Counted from the first letter of the stretch, positions 25,567 to 37,760 are shown. The stretch is DNA of 64,000 bases from Chionoecetes opilio (GCA_016584305.1 JACEEZ010001728.1:26001-90000), one strand, 5' to 3'. A program made the numbers and translations. The notes: generated from the letters alone by a model not told the origin.

Positions 25567-26185
25567 CACGAAAAAAGAAGTATTACCAAAAATCTAATCA
25601 TCACATGGGAAAAAACAAACCTTCAAATAATTACACACACAAATTTTTTGGTTCTGTTAGTTTTACTTCATTTGTTTTAATGTTCTTCTCTACTAAATGC
25701 TTGTTATTTGTTTTTTTTTGGGGGGGAGCTATTTTTGTACTGTATCATTTTTTTTTTAATTGTTACGCCCCGTCTGAAGAGAGGGGGCGTAACGAGGGGT
25801 GAAGCTCCTCTAATGGACCCCCCTACCCGCTACGATTCTTTCCGATTGGTCGCTGACGTGGCATGACAACTAACCCCAACACCCCTACCTGTAGGGTGCC
25901 GGGTTGGGCATATCTCCATGTACTTATGTACTTACGTTACACATTAAACGGGGCAGTGCCCCGTGGCGTCGGAGATACGGTGAGCTTGCATCTCCAGGCC
26001 GGTAAAAGCCAAGGCATTTGCTGGGGGGGGCACCCTCCCTGTCCCCCCCGAGGTCCCTGGCTTGTTACAGGTCCCCCGGGGGCATTCTTGATAGCCCGCC
26101 CTGTCATGCACTGTACCATAATTAATACATCACCATCTGCCGCGTAGCCTCCTCGTAGACCTGTGGTACCCGAGGGGTCCTAAAG
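25567..26185. other. No gene seen; short GC hairpin at 25772-25790
   Basis: TTACGCCCC and GGGGCGTAA form a short inverted repeat at about 25763-25791. The following ~380 bp is GC-rich without a supported ORF. Confidence 0.35.
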
Positions 26186-26525
26186 CCCTGCTGCGTGTGT
26201 TTCGCAATGCCCCAGGATCCTTGGGGGGAGGGGGCAGAAGAGAAGCCACAGGGGCGGGTGTGTTGCAGGACGTCGTGGCACCCTAGAGTTGCATCCGCCC
26301 CGTGGGGCAAAGCGGGGCGATCCTTATTAGCCCCGCTGCGTGTGTCTCGCAATGCCCCGGGGTCCCAGGGGGGCCCAGGCGAGAAAGCCACAGGGGCAGG
26401 TGTCTTGCAGGACGTCGTGGCACCGTAGAGTTGCACCTGCCCCGGGGGCAACGCGGAGCGGCGGGCGTCGGGGCGTCGGTTAGGGGCGCGGCGTGTAGGG
26501 GCGCGGCGTGTAGGGGCGCGGCGGA
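26186..26525. repeat. GC-rich ~145 bp duplication and GTAGGGGCGCGGC triplicate
   Basis: CTGCGTGTGT.TCGCAATGCCCC, AGCCACAGGGGC and GGTGT.TTGCAGGACGTCGTGG each occur twice (from 26190 and 26337), followed by three GTAGGGGCGCGGC-type units at 26485-26522. ORFs on both strands reflect GC content. Confidence 0.75.
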
Positions 26526-28402
26526 GTGGAACTCGGCCACACTCTGCACGCGCCGCGCGCCGCCCGAGGACTTGAAGAAATACCACGCGTTATAACTCGC
26601 TCGCTGCACTAAGACACTAATCTCGTAGTCTCGTAAGAGGTCACCGCGACGCAGGCCTGCACACACTCATGTCTAGATAGATTCTGTCTCCTGTCCTCTG
26701 TTCAGGAGGCAGGCTAGCCTTCCTGGTGCAGCTGTGGTCTTGCAGGTGGCTGGGTACAGGGCAGAGGTTATCTCATGTATGACAGTTAATCATCTGAGGT
26801 GTGATGTGATAACCCGTTCCTTGGTCGCTGGCAATTCTGCTGTATCAGCAAGTCTTTCCTTTCTCTTCATTTCTTGTTCCTTCTTCTTCTCTTCCCTCTT
26901 CTTATTCCTCACTTTCTCTCTCCTTTACTCCTTCTCCCTATTCCTCTTCTTTGGACGCTCATCTGTTGAACAGCTAAGGTCAGCGATTCAACGGCTGGCT
27001 CTCCGTGCTGGCTGATAAAGATCTGTTGTGTCGGCGAGTCTTCCTCCTTGGGCTACCATCATCAGCTCTTCCCTGCTTCTATTCCCTCATTTATCCTTCT
27101 CTCCTTACTTTCCTCACAATAATCAACAAACAAACACAAGATCCATTTCACGATCCGTAATTACACACGATTATTTGCGTTTTCCTTTATATTCTTATCG
27201 AAGGACTGAACTACTACTAATCATTTCAAGGCTGTAACCGTTCTATAATTTTCTATTTATATATACAATGCAAAACTCTTTTCGTCTTCTCCGATAAAAA
27301 GACATTAAAGCGCCATGATCTTAGGAGAAAAAGTAAATGTAACAAGTAACTTTTCCCTTTAATGATGTAGTTTCTATAGTCACACATTCCTCATAGTGGG
27401 TGGTGACGCTGCCCTTCCACCCAACTCGAGTCCTCCCCCTTCTTTCCCCTCTCCCTCTTTCCCTTCTTCTTTCACCTTTCTCTTCTCCCCCCTTTCCCCT
27501 CTCCCTCTTTCCCCTCTTCCCTTTTCCCTCCTTCCCCCTCTCCCTCTTTCCCTCCTTCCTTCCTTCCCCCTTCCACAAACTCCCCCAAGGGCCTCCACCT
27601 CCTCCAGCAGGGCCAAAGTCTCGCCAGAACAGTATTTGAACAACTTGCTCGCCGAAGTCACTCATTTGGACAGTTATGTGGTAGGGCAGCCGAGGGAAAA
27701 TGTCTGTTCCTCGTGTGGCTTTCTTTTCACTATTTGGGTGATAAATCCGTCTTTAGTAGAAATGTTCCTAACTCGCAGAGGCGACGCTGCACTCAAACCT
27801 CGCTGTCATTTAGTCTTTATCCTGCATTGCTATATACAAAAAACTGTCCTTATACTCTTTCCCTGCTTCCCAAACCTCGATATATATTAATCTTTAAGCA
27901 TGAACAAGCACGGGTGTTACAAATAAAATTATCCCCATTATCATTATCACTTGTGCAATCATTATTGTCATTATTATCAGTTATTATCATCCTCATTATT
28001 ATTATCAGTAAAAGTTTTCTTATCATTACTATTATTACTATTCCTACTATTACCATTTCTTTTATCAATATATTTCACTTTTATTGTTACTATCATTATC
28101 ATTCTTTAATCTACATTCAATATAACCATGTGAAGTATGAATGGTGAGGTGAAATACTGCGATGGCATTTTTGGATAAAAAAAAATTCTCTTCTATAAAT
28201 TTTGTCTTCAGCTTCTTCTAACTTTTATGACTCGTACGTATCTTAGTCTCAGGGTCTTAGAGTATAAAGGGGCGTTTGGGTGGCTTGCGTGGGCAGTGGT
28301 TATCTTCAGGCTAGCATTGCTCCGCCGGTGATTCGATAAGACAATTTTTTATTACTAGTTATTACGTAAACAAATATTCCTTCTATCCAGGTACAAGTGT
28401 AA
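26526..28402. other. Pyrimidine-rich and AT-rich DNA, no gene supported
   Basis: A CCCTCTTTCCCTTC-type polypyrimidine stretch lies at 27430-27570, and ATT/ATC-rich triplets at 27930-28100. ORFs such as 27396-27890 are compositional. No exon could be supported. Confidence 0.4.
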
Positions 28403-29058
28403 TTAAACCCTTAACGCCCAGATCTTTACTTTGCTATATGAAATAGTCTGTTGTTAGTCATAAAATAAGGAAACACTAACTTAATATACCAAATTAGCTA
28501 GTGAATAAGGATAGTTAACAGGTCATATCTATAAAATATTGCTTATATCAATTAAAATTTTCTAATGGTAGTCATATAAAGGCCTATCCAGACGAGCGGG
28601 CCTGATCGGCGGGCATGCCCGTCATCGGGCACATTTGACGGGCAAACCATCGAAATGCCCGATCTCCTGTTGAGCGAAATCACCGTGCAGTGGCCGGTGG
28701 CTTGAAGAGTTACGGCGCTGCCAGATGCAAGTTAACTTTAGGGATCCATAGAAGGCTTGCCTCCCACTTATCACTTCGTTGTAACACGGTTCACATCAGG
28801 AACTTTATATACACAGCAACAATTATGCTACACAATACATTCTTCGCAGTAGTACTGGGTACCATGTGTACCGTACCGCACTAGACATCTAATGGCATCA
28901 TCGGGCACGCCCACCCATTCATCAACTCTGCCGTGTGGACAACATTCACGGGCATGCCAGCTAGAATTTGTCTGCCGACAGCACTGCCCGCCGGGCACGC
29001 CCGCTCGTCTGGATAGGCCTTAACAATGAAAGTTACGTTCTGGGCCTCAAAGGGTTAA
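28403..29058. mobile_element. TTAA-type MITE, copy C, containing a nested MITE
   Basis: TTAA ends with inverted termini CCCTTAACGCCCAGATC and GTTCTGGGCCTCAAAGGG. The family sequence (CATATCTATAAAATATTGC, AATTAGCTAGTGAATAAGG) is interrupted at 28580-29030 by a second MITE. Confidence 0.75.
28580..29030. mobile_element. Harbinger-like MITE, copy 1 (TAA duplication)
   Basis: Perfect inverted ends AGGCCTATCCAGACGAGCGG / CCGCTCGTCTGGATAGGCCT, with TAA duplicated at 28577-28579 and 29031-29033. It has GC-rich subterminal GGGCATGCCCG words. TWA duplications are typical of PIF/Harbinger elements. A second copy is at 41950-42390 with TTA duplication. No transposase. Confidence 0.75.
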
Positions 29059-30060
29059 GAAGCAGTGAGTGAGATGCAGGCTGCTTCCCGTGACTGTTGC
29101 TGCAAGTGTCGTAATGTTGTCACCAATCGCGGGACAAACACACACGATCTACACCGTCATACCTAGATTATCACCAGGACTCTTATCTCTCATGCTATCA
29201 GATTGAATAGCTGTGTTTCTGGAGGTCTTATAGCGTACTAGTGGGAGTTGCGTCTGGCGGAGCAACACACCGACACCTCCCGAGCCTCCTGTAGACCAAG
29301 TCCTTAGGGCAGTGCATGGCTGGAGGTTCTTTAGATGGTACTAGTGTCAAAGTGGAAGTGCTGTGTGCAGCCTCTAGGTTCAGTGGCTCAGAAAAACAAA
29401 TCAGCAAACCTGTGAGAGTCCAAAGCTGAAATTACAGTAGGAAAAATCTCCGTGAGGCCCTCTGTACTACACCCTGAGGACGTATAAATCGTCAGTGCAT
29501 CGTCTAAGGAAAGGGCGGCGGTTGGTGGAGCAGCGATCACTCCTTCAGGTGCCATAGGGTGAAGGAGGAAAGGCATGGCGCCCCTAAAAAGCGTCGCCTT
29601 CTTCGTGTGGGCCTTTGTCCAGGCCACTTCAACGGCATCGCCACCTCAAATGGTGCCCGTCGCTGGGGGCACCCGTGAGTAGCCTATCACAATACTCTAT
29701 CGACTGGCACAGAAATACGGTCTTTGATTAAATACGTCTGACGTACCTATGAATTACATTTTGTTTTAACTATCAGTTGCATTTTGGGTAAGTAACATTT
29801 TCCTTAGCACACTACAAGCCTGCTAACTCTTTTTTTTTTTTTTTACATCTATACCTATAGCGCGTGTAGGCAGTGACCTTCAGGGCTCGGATGGTAGGCC
29901 CTGGAGGCTCACCCTCTTATGTAAAGCAACTACTACGCTATAAAATGTCGAGACTAAGTCAGGCGTACTAATGTTCAATCATAAAATCAACTATAAAGTT
30001 GATTTTAAAGGGTTTTGAAGAACAATTCGTGGTATTAACGAAGTATTTCAAAGGAAATTC
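29059..30060. other. Unassigned; short - strand ORF 29388-29627
   Basis: The 79-codon - strand ORF (..LFRGAMPFLLHPMAPEGVI.., ends ALDSHRFADLFF) has protein-like composition but no known domain or splice support. The rest holds nothing recognisable. Confidence 0.25.
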
Positions 30061-30080
30061 ATAAACTATCAAAGGCGGCT

Positions 30081-30440
<360 letters not shown>

Positions 30441-30672
30441 TATTATTGGGTGATACTGATGGTGATGTTGAAGATGATCATATTATTGGTTGGTGGCACT
30501 AACACTTGCTGGTGATTGGTTGTGACATCTTGGAACCTGGTGAGGTAAGAGTTGAGGCGCGACCAGAGCAGCCAACTTGGATCTAAAATGAGGGATAAAA
30601 AAAAAAAATCTTAATATTGCCGAGGTCCCTGTGATGGACCGTGTGTTGTTTCGGTAAAATAAAGAGCCAAGC

Positions 30673-31308
30673 ATGACTGGACCTTGCAAGATGCAATACT
30701 CTACAATAAAGCGATGGGTAAGCGCGGCCGTGCTGCTGCTGCTGCTGCTGGCGGGGCACACGGCCACCCTGGGGTACGCTTACCACCGGGGGCACGCCGG
30801 CGGGTACGAGGAGGACGGGCGGTACGGGTGGGAGCTGTTGGTGGGCGGGGCCGCCGTGTGGTCGGTGGTTCCCCTGCTGGCGCTGGGCTGCCTGGCCCCG
30901 GAGGCGGTGCCCTTCCTGGGCAAGGTGTGGCTGGCGGTACACGTCACCTGGAGCGACGATCGTGCAGAACACGCCGTGCACGCGCTCTGCAACCTTCAGG
31001 TGCGGCCGCTGCTGGACATCCTCATGCCCGCCATGGACGCCCTCGGGTTGGCCCTGCCCGCCACCACCCTGCACACCCTACCCTTCTGGTGGTGGTGCCT
31101 GCAGGGACTGGTCCTTGTCCTCCTGGCCAACTGCCTCGCTAGTCATTACTCTCCCCGTGAGGACGAGGACGAGTCTGACGCCGAGATGACCGAGGTGGTG
31201 GTGGGATGCCCCAGGCGCGCCCAGGAGACCACCGTCACCCTGCCAGACCTGCTGCACCTCTGCCACGACACCCGCCGCCCCACAGCCCTCCCCCTCCCGC
31301 CTGTGTGA
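30673..31308 (+). CDS. Hypothetical multi-pass membrane protein
   Basis: A 211-codon ORF in a GC-rich patch, unlike its AT-rich neighbours, with strong third-position G/C. Hydrophobic segments lie at about residues 15-35 (VSAAVLLLLLLAGHT), 52-75 (LLVGGAAVWSVVPLLALGCL), 105-130 and 136-158 (PFWWWCLQGLVLVLLANCL). An acidic tail follows (REDEDESDAEMTE). This suggests a 3-4 pass membrane protein with a cytoplasmic tail. I do not recognise the family. The start at 30673 is the first ATG in frame; a second Met is seven codons in. A GGTAAGC inside codon ~16 could be a donor, so it might instead be part of a spliced gene. It ends at TGA, about 640 bp before the first cadherin exon on the same strand. 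Confidence 0.55.
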   Translation: MTGPCKMQYSTIKRWVSAAVLLLLLLAGHTATLGYAYHRGHAGGYEEDGRYGWELLVGGAAVWSVVPLLALGCLAPEAVPFLGKVWLAVHVTWSDDRAEHAVHALCNLQVRPLLDILMPAMDALGLALPATTLHTLPFWWWCLQGLVLVLLANCLASHYSPREDEDESDAEMTEVVVGCPRRAQETTVTLPDLLHLCHDTRRPTALPLPPV

Positions 31309-31950
31309 GGACATACTCCATCACTCTGAAGGACTCCAGAAAAATGTATAAAACCCCCCAAAAAGAATTAATAACAAAATTAACAAAAAAAGAGCTAAGA
31401 ACAATATACAAATTGTAACTGATTGCTTTTGTTTACATTTGATGGACTACATACACATATCAGAATATGTATATCAGTATTTCTTAATGTATTTTTCAAG
31501 TAACAAGTATAGCATTACTTTTTATGTACTTTTACTTCTTTTGCACTGATATTTTATTAATACTTTAAAAAACAACACACCCCACACACACACACACACC
31601 AAAAAACACACAAAACAAACACACACACACACACACACAACCCCACACACCACACCCCACACAACACACACAAACATTTCATCTTATACATGCTGAAACT
31701 TCCACTACGTAACATATTTAGGCCCGAGCAAAGGCTGAAAAGGATAAGATGACGAATGTAATGGTGGTGTGCAAAAAAATATTCAAGAGTATAGATTCAG
31801 AGTCAGTTTAGGCTACGATGGATGGTACAAAGGAAACCGTAAGCAAGAACACGGTGATGAACACAGTTTTGAATTTTTGTTTTGTTTCTTCTTAACTTAA
31901 TCTATATATGAATCTCTATTACATTATGTATTCGATTGTTATATTTTCAG
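31309..31950. other. AT-rich spacer with CA-rich patch
   Basis: CACACC-rich patch at 31577-31672. It ends in the acceptor TTATATTTTCAG before the cadherin exon. No gene was seen. Confidence 0.5.
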
Positions 31951-32222
31951 AATGTGCTTCATTGTTCCATACAACTGAAGGTTCGCCAAGTGGTATCGGC
32001 GAGATCGTGAAGATAAAAGTGGACGTGGACGAGGCTACTAAGGAGAAGGCAGTGTTGTATACAATGACCTGGGAACAGTGTGAGACAGTGGAACCACCAA
32101 CAGTTACCGACGAACAGTTCATCAAATACTTCACTGTTAATGACTCGACTGACTGTACGTGGGAAGTGTCCTTGAACGCAGCGCTGACTGGTGTGCCGGA
32201 CTATGCATACTCCAACCCTGTG
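31951..32222 (+). CDS. Cadherin-repeat protein, exon 1 of this window
   Basis: Acceptor TTTTCAG ends at 31950 and donor GTGAGT starts at 32223. The exon enters with two bases of a split codon and leaves in phase 0, coding about 90 residues (..GSPSGIGEIVKIKVDVD.., ..YTMTWEQCETVEPP.., ..FTVNDSTDCTWEVSL..). By itself it is only weakly cadherin-like; assignment rests on perfect phase linkage to the following exons. The split entry codon means an upstream exon exists, not found here. Such proteins are single-pass membrane adhesion molecules whose extracellular repeats bind calcium between domains. Confidence 0.65.
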
Positions 32223-32495
32223 GTGAGTGTGGCCTCCCAGGGGGTTAAGTGCCTCATTTGGGATGTGTATGCATGCTCCTTTCCACCTGATAAGCTTGTA
32301 CCTTTCTAAATTTGTTCTTCTATGCTTCTTGTGTATGAAACAATCAACAACAGATCTATTACATTAAGATGAAAGACATATCACCTTCGTATTTCGCTGT
32401 ATTTAAAGAAAAAGCTATATAATTAAAAGGCTGCAGTTATTTTCCACAGCAGAAAGTCATATTATGTCTCTTAAAGATACGTACTTTAATTTCAG

Positions 32496-32546
32496 AACAT
32501 AATAGAAACTCAAGTCACTTTCACGGGGTTCACCAGTCCAACATCC
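32496..32546 (+). CDS. Cadherin-repeat protein, exon 2
   Basis: 51 bp, 17 codons (NIIETQVTFTGFTSPTS), between acceptor TTTAATTTCAG and donor GTAAGT. Both borders are phase 0, matching exon 1 out and exon 3 in. It is small, but the strong sites, exact phase and beta-strand-like alternating sequence support it. Confidence 0.6.
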
Positions 32547-32847
32547 GTAAGTACAAAAATCATTTCTGTCATAGGTGTTGGTCCGAGTCTGACCAAAAAT
32601 AAAATAAATAAATAAATAAAGTTGAGAAATATTATACAGCCCATGATATATAAGAGTAAAAATAGGAGAAGTGAACTATGTGCATGAATTGGACACTGAT
32701 TTCAATAAGCCTACACGAGAATCCTTTCCTGGAGAATCCTGAACTAAAAGCATCGCCATGACAATATAAGAACACGATTGCTACAGGATACTCTGGTACT
32801 TTCATTGAGGTGTGACGGGCGAGTCTTTGTTTTTCTCTTCCTCCCAG

Positions 32848-32973
32848 TGCACTGTGACGCTGGCTCACGACATTATCGACGCCAACACCCAGAAGCCAAT
32901 CCCTGACAAAACAAAATACAACTTGGATATCAGTGAGGACTTTCCGCCTAAGTACGCCATCAGCACCTTCACG
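32848..32973 (+). CDS. Cadherin-repeat protein, exon 3
   Basis: 126 bp, 42 codons, acceptor TTCTCTTCCTCCCAG and donor GTAAGT, phase 0 at both ends. It ends YNLDISEDFPPKYAISTFT, which fits the start of a cadherin repeat (E.D.P....I..V). The following intron is 8.4 kb and filled by two CR1 LINE copies. Confidence 0.75.
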
Positions 32974-33010
32974 GTAAGTAGGAAAGCATGGGTGGTGTTG
33001 GGGGAGAAAT

Positions 33011-33053
33011 GGAAGGAGGAGGAGAAGGAGGACGAGGAGGAGGAGGAGGAGGA
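33011..33053. repeat. (GGA)n tract at LINE 3' end
   Basis: GGA/GAG units immediately precede the 3' end of the - strand CR1 copy; the same arrangement recurs at 38518. Confidence 0.85.
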
Positions 33054-33307
33054 ATACATAGGATTACATAGGAATAACAGACATCAGGAGACCTATTGGT
33101 CCATAACTAGGGTATCTGTTGTACTACATACTACTAACTATCAACTACATTTAGGAGGAACAGTTGGAAAATAGTACCATGTCCCTAAAGAAGATAGGAA
33201 CATGGAAGTTTCATAGTGAAGAATGATAGGATATGAAGTATACTAACTACAACTACCACTAACACTAATCGATCCGGGGGACTATAATATGAATTCGCAG
33301 GGCAATA

Positions 33308-33940
33308 TCAAAACCCATTTACTTTACGGTACGCGTCAAGTCTGTTTTTAAATGAAGTTATTATGGTAGCATCGACAACATTTGCTGGTAATTTGTTCCA
33401 ACGTTTAACAACTCTAACATTGAAATAATTTTTACGGAGATCTGTGCTGCAACGTTGACCATTCAGTTTTAGACCGTTGTTTCTTGTTGTCACGTGAGGA
33501 GAAAGCTCGAATAGGTTCTCTTGATTAATGACATCAAATCCTTTACCGATCTTAAAGGTTTCTATCAAGTCCCCACGGATTCTACGATCCTTTAGGGAAA
33601 CCATATTAAGTTTCCACAGTCTCTCTTCATAAGATGAATTTTGCAAGGATGGAATTAGTTTGGTTGCTCTTCTTTGCACTGATTCCAATTTGGCTTGATC
33701 TTTTACGAAACAAAGCGACCAGAATTGAACGGCATATTCTAAGTGCGGCCTAACCAAAGACGTGTATAATTGTGTCATTACTTTGGGAGTTTTATGTTCA
33801 AAGTTGCGTTTGATGAAGCCCAACATCATATTCGCCTTTTTACTGGCAGCCAGGCAATGCGTACTGGTTTTAAGATCATTACTAATGATGACAACTAAAT
33901 CCTTTTTCTGCTGTACTTCAGTTAACGATTTGTTTTGCAT
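33308..33940 (-). pseudogene. CR1 LINE ORF2 C-terminal region
   Basis: 210 codons with MTQLYTSLVRPHLEYAVQFW, VQRRATKLIPSL, DRRIRGDLIETFKI and KNYFNVRVVKRWNKLP, the conserved region downstream of the RT in CR1-like elements. Just upstream the catalytic box reads FADE rather than FADD (about 34105-34116). Confidence 0.85.
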
Positions 33941-34154
33941 TTGATAGTTATATTTGAGGTTATCGTTGCTACATGTATTACTTTACATCTATCGGAATTT
34001 AATTTTAATAGCCATTTATCACTCTAATCTGATAGTTTATCTAGATCACGTTGTAAGAGTTCGCAGTTTTCTCTAGTATATGCTTTACCACCTAATTTGG
34101 TTTCATCTGCAAATTTCGATATTTTAGATACAAGTCCGCAGTCCAGATCATTGA

Positions 34155-34159
<5 letters not shown>

Positions 34160-34243
<84 letters not shown>

Positions 34244-34300
34244 GTTATATTAAAAATATTATAGTATATATATATATATCTTATATATATATATAATTAA
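34160..34300. repeat. (TA)n expansion inside LINE RT
   Basis: TA array in copy 1 exactly where copy 2 (about 39685) has only GATATATATC. Confidence 0.95.
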
Positions 34301-34638
34301 AATTTTCATATATCAGAAAAAGAGTAGGACCCAAGACCGAGCCCTGAGGCACCCCACTAGTAACACCTAACCAATCAGATGTCTCGCCGTTGATTACTAC
34401 CCGTTGTTTACGATTTGAGAGCCAATCTCCAATCCATGAGCATAACTGCTCTCCTAAACCATGCGCTCTTAGCTTGGTCAAAAGTTGCTTATGGGGAACT
34501 GTATCGAAGGCTTTCTGGAAGTCAAGGTATATTATATTCGAGGGAATTTTAGCGTCCCAGTTTGAATAAATTACATTGAAAAAATCGAGTAGGTTTGTTA
34601 AGCAGGCTCTCTTATTTCGAAATCCATGCTGGGAGTTT
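34281..34638 (-). pseudogene. CR1 LINE RT core fragment
   Basis: Encodes SQHGFRNKRACLTNLLDF, NIIYLDFQKAFDTVPHKQLL (first catalytic Asp) and SGVPQGSVLGPTLFLIY, the central fingers/palm of a LINE RT. It is cut off downstream by the TA expansion and upstream by the hAT MITE. Confidence 0.9.
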
Positions 34639-34646
34639 AATATTGA

Positions 34647-35468
34647 CAGAGCTGGGCGGAGCGCAAACGAAAGCGCAAATGCGCAGAAGCGCAATTTGCG
34701 CTCCATATAAAATATTTGCGCTCTGCGCTTTGCGCAAAACGCCGAAAATTTGCGCTTTTGGAGTTAGTGCTCTCCATATTTTATAAGTCCGCAAATGCGC
34801 AAACTTAGCAGAAAAACTTTGCCGAGAAACTCAAATGACGTAAAATCAAAAAATTAAAAGATACGTCAAATATAGCCTTTATATTTAAGTGTACTTTTTA
34901 TTTAAAAAAAACCGCTGCAGAAAAGAGCATGGGCTCATGTTCAGCATGGGCTCAGACGTCATGAGGCCGAAGCGATCGAGTCTGACAGCCAAGAACTTGG
35001 AGAAGCTGGCGTTCCTCAAGGGTAACATGAACCTCCTCAAGGGTCGGTGGCAGCTGGAGGACAGTGACGACGAGGACTAATAGCAGTATTGTGTATTTTC
35101 ATTTTTCTACTATTTTGTGTTGTTTTGACAGTATTATCTTATTTTTTATATAAACTTGTGTTCAATAAATGCTTCAAATACTGTAAACATTCAATCTTTT
35201 AATCATTTATACACTTTATAGCAATTTAACATAGAATTTTTCAGTTTGCAGACTAAAAAATGAGGTTTGCGCTTTAACTTTTATGTTTGCGCTTTAATTT
35301 TTTTTATTTGCGGTCTAGTTTTTTTTTTGCGCTAGAAATTTGCGCTTTTGCGCTTGCGCTCCGCCTTTCTTCGAGAATTTTGCGCTTTTGCGCTTTGCGG
35401 ACTCGATCGCGAAAATTTGCGCTTTGCGCTTTGCGGACTAAGGAAAAAAAATTGCGCGCCCAGCTCTG
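34647..35468 (+). mobile_element. hAT element derivative with transposase C-terminal remnant
   Basis: Ends CAGAGCTGGGCG and CGCCCAGCTCTG, flanked by the 8-bp duplication AATATTGA (34639-34646, 35469-35476). Subterminal regions are packed with GCGCTTT/GCGCAAAT words. The centre keeps a short ORF (34889-35080) ending RSSLTAKNLEKLAFLKGNMN, like the dimerisation tail of hAT transposases. The catalytic part is gone, so this is a non-autonomous deletion product. Confidence 0.9.
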
Positions 35469-35679
35469 AATATTGAGTTATTTTCATCGAGAAAAGACAC
35501 TATTTTGTCCTGCAATATTTTCTCAAATAATTTAGCAATCACAGACGTTAGACTAATTGGGCGATAATTACTTGCGAGTCTCTTAACCCCTTTCTTGAAT
35601 ATATCGGTGTAACACTAGCTAATTTCCACATACTTGGAACATTTTTGTCTATTAGCGATTTATTGAAAATAATTTTTAA

Positions 35680-36371
35680 CCCTTTCACGCACGGTGACGC
35701 GATCGCGTCAAAACGGGCCCGTCTGCAATCTGTGCTTTTGACGCGAATTGCGTCAAAAAACTGTTTAAATTCGCCATAAATAAAGTATTTATCAGAATTG
35801 CGTCAAACTTTTCTGCGTTAAAGATCCAAGCTAGACCTATAAAATAAACTAATTATCAATTATCTCGTGTGAGTGGATGTGAAATGATAAGGGTTTGTGT
35901 CTCAGTTTCCACTCAGCAGGCAGCCTGTGAGCGCGAATTGTCGTCCCTTAAAACGTGTCCCGAGCTGGCCATACTGGCCATATGAAAATTATAATGGTAG
36001 CGTTGGAATCCTCATAAAAATCCGTTTTTATTGGCATATAAACTATAAAAAGTTGGCTTAGGAAGTTTCGAGCTACGAAGTGGTGAACGTAAGTATTTCT
36101 TATTTCTCTTTACTCAATATTTTTTCGGAGTCGGTAAATTCCGCTATTTATTTGCATTTCTTGTTATTTTTTTCTTTCATAAGGCAGAATAATCTCTTGC
36201 AAAACCAATGATATATAATAATGCCAGGAAAAAAGAATACACGTTGGTGAAATTGATAACATAAAAAAATAATTCGCCGCAGTCAGGCCATTTCGCGGGG
36301 CCCCTTAGGGAGCATAAGACGGATGTTGCAGTGGACGGAGAAACTTATTAAACTTTTCGTGCGTGAAGGGG
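35680..36371. mobile_element. TTAA-type (piggyBac-like) element, copy E
   Basis: TTAA at 35676-35679 and 36372-36375, inverted ends CCCTTTCACGCACGG / CGTGCGTGAAGGGG. CR1 copy 2 shows the uninterrupted target (AATCTTTAATGGGAG, about 40215). Internal sequence differs from copies A-D, so it is a separate family with similar ends. Confidence 0.85.
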
Positions 36372-36802
36372 TTAATGGGAGCGAAAGTTGACTGTGACAT
36401 TCGCGAAAGTAATCTCTACGAGATTTCGTCCACCCCCACGGATTTTGCTGGGTCAAGTTTCTGCAAATACTTTGATATTTCGTCTACTGTTATCTCTCCT
36501 ATTACCAATCTATCACTTTGGAGTCCTGCAAACATGTTTACTGGTTCTGGTAATGGAGCTTCGTCTTCTTTAATAAAAACCGTATTAAAGTAATCATTGA
36601 GTACGGACGCCATACTCCTATTATCATTTACTAAGATGTTATTCCTATTTTTCAGTGGCCCAATACATGTTTTAACGTTTTTCTTACTTCGAACGTATTG
36701 AAAGAACCTTTTCGGGTTTGATTTGGATTCCTTTGCAATTTTATCTTCATACTCGCGCTTTTTAGACTTAATTAATCCCTTACAACGACGCTTTACGTCA
36801 TT

Positions 36803-37760
36803 CTATTCTCTAGAATCGCAGTCCACATTTGATCGCTTGTAAACTTTATACGTTCGGCGCTTTCTGTTGATGATTTGTTGAATCTCATTAGTCATCCAAC
36901 AGGGTCTGTTTTTGTTATTCAAACGTTTTCTTACCGTGGGAACATATTTGCCAACAACCGATTGGAGTTTATTTGCGAATAAATTACACATGTTTTCGGC
37001 GTTATTACCATTTAGTAGGTTAATCCAATCAACTTCGCTTAGTACCCTGCTGATCTTCGTGAAATCTGCTTTATTAAAATTGGGAAATAATAACTGATTC
37101 TCTGTGATGTCTACGTTGCAATTTATGCCGCATCTGATTAACCTGTGATCACTGTTTGCCAAATGTTCACCTATGTCGCAATAGTCAATCAGATCTATGT
37201 CGGTAGTGAAAACTAAATCTAGGATACTATTATCCCTTGTAGGCTCACGGACCACCTGATTTAAATATAATTCGTTTACCATATCAAGCAATCGCATACC
37301 TTCTCTATCAGCAGAATTATTATTCCAGTTTATACGAGGCAGGTTAAAATCTCCACATACAATTGTATCGTTATTATTGTTGACAACTGACTTTATCTCG
37401 TCATACAGGAGGCAATCTACTTCCGCATTTGATTTGGGAGGACGATATATTGTCCCAATAGTTAGCAGTCTACCGTTAAGCTTAATCTTTGATTAGACTG
37501 AGTCATAATGATCTTTGTTTACTTTATCGATTTCGATTGCTTGTAAATCATCTTTAATATAAAGAATGACACCTCCACCTGCTTTATGTGTACGACAATT
37601 TAGGAATGTCTTGTAGCCTGGAATGGTTATTTCAGATAGTAAATGTTTGTCTTTGGTGTTGATCCAACTCTCAGTGATCCTAACTATATCTGGCGTTCCG
37701 GCAACAACGTATGCTAATAATGAAAATACTTTGATTAGTATTTGCGGAAACAGAAAGTGA
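36803..37760 (-). pseudogene. CR1 LINE endonuclease domain
   Basis: The - strand reading shows APE-type endonuclease motifs in order: TESWINTKDKHLL, KAGGGVILYI, GTIYRPP, GDFNLPRINW and NSDHRLIRC. An in-frame TAA (37493-37495) lies between VILYI and GTIYRPP, so this copy is dead. The 164-codon tail (36803-37297) continues towards the RT. Confidence 0.85.

Noticed and set aside
26122..26666. 154- and 127-codon ORFs on - strand
   Set aside because: GC-rich duplicated sequence with several overlapping frames; no domain, no splice evidence.
32812..33174. Extended 120-codon ORF as a single exon
   Set aside because: A strong acceptor at 32847 and donor at 32974 define a shorter exon; the remainder is GGA tract and LINE sequence.
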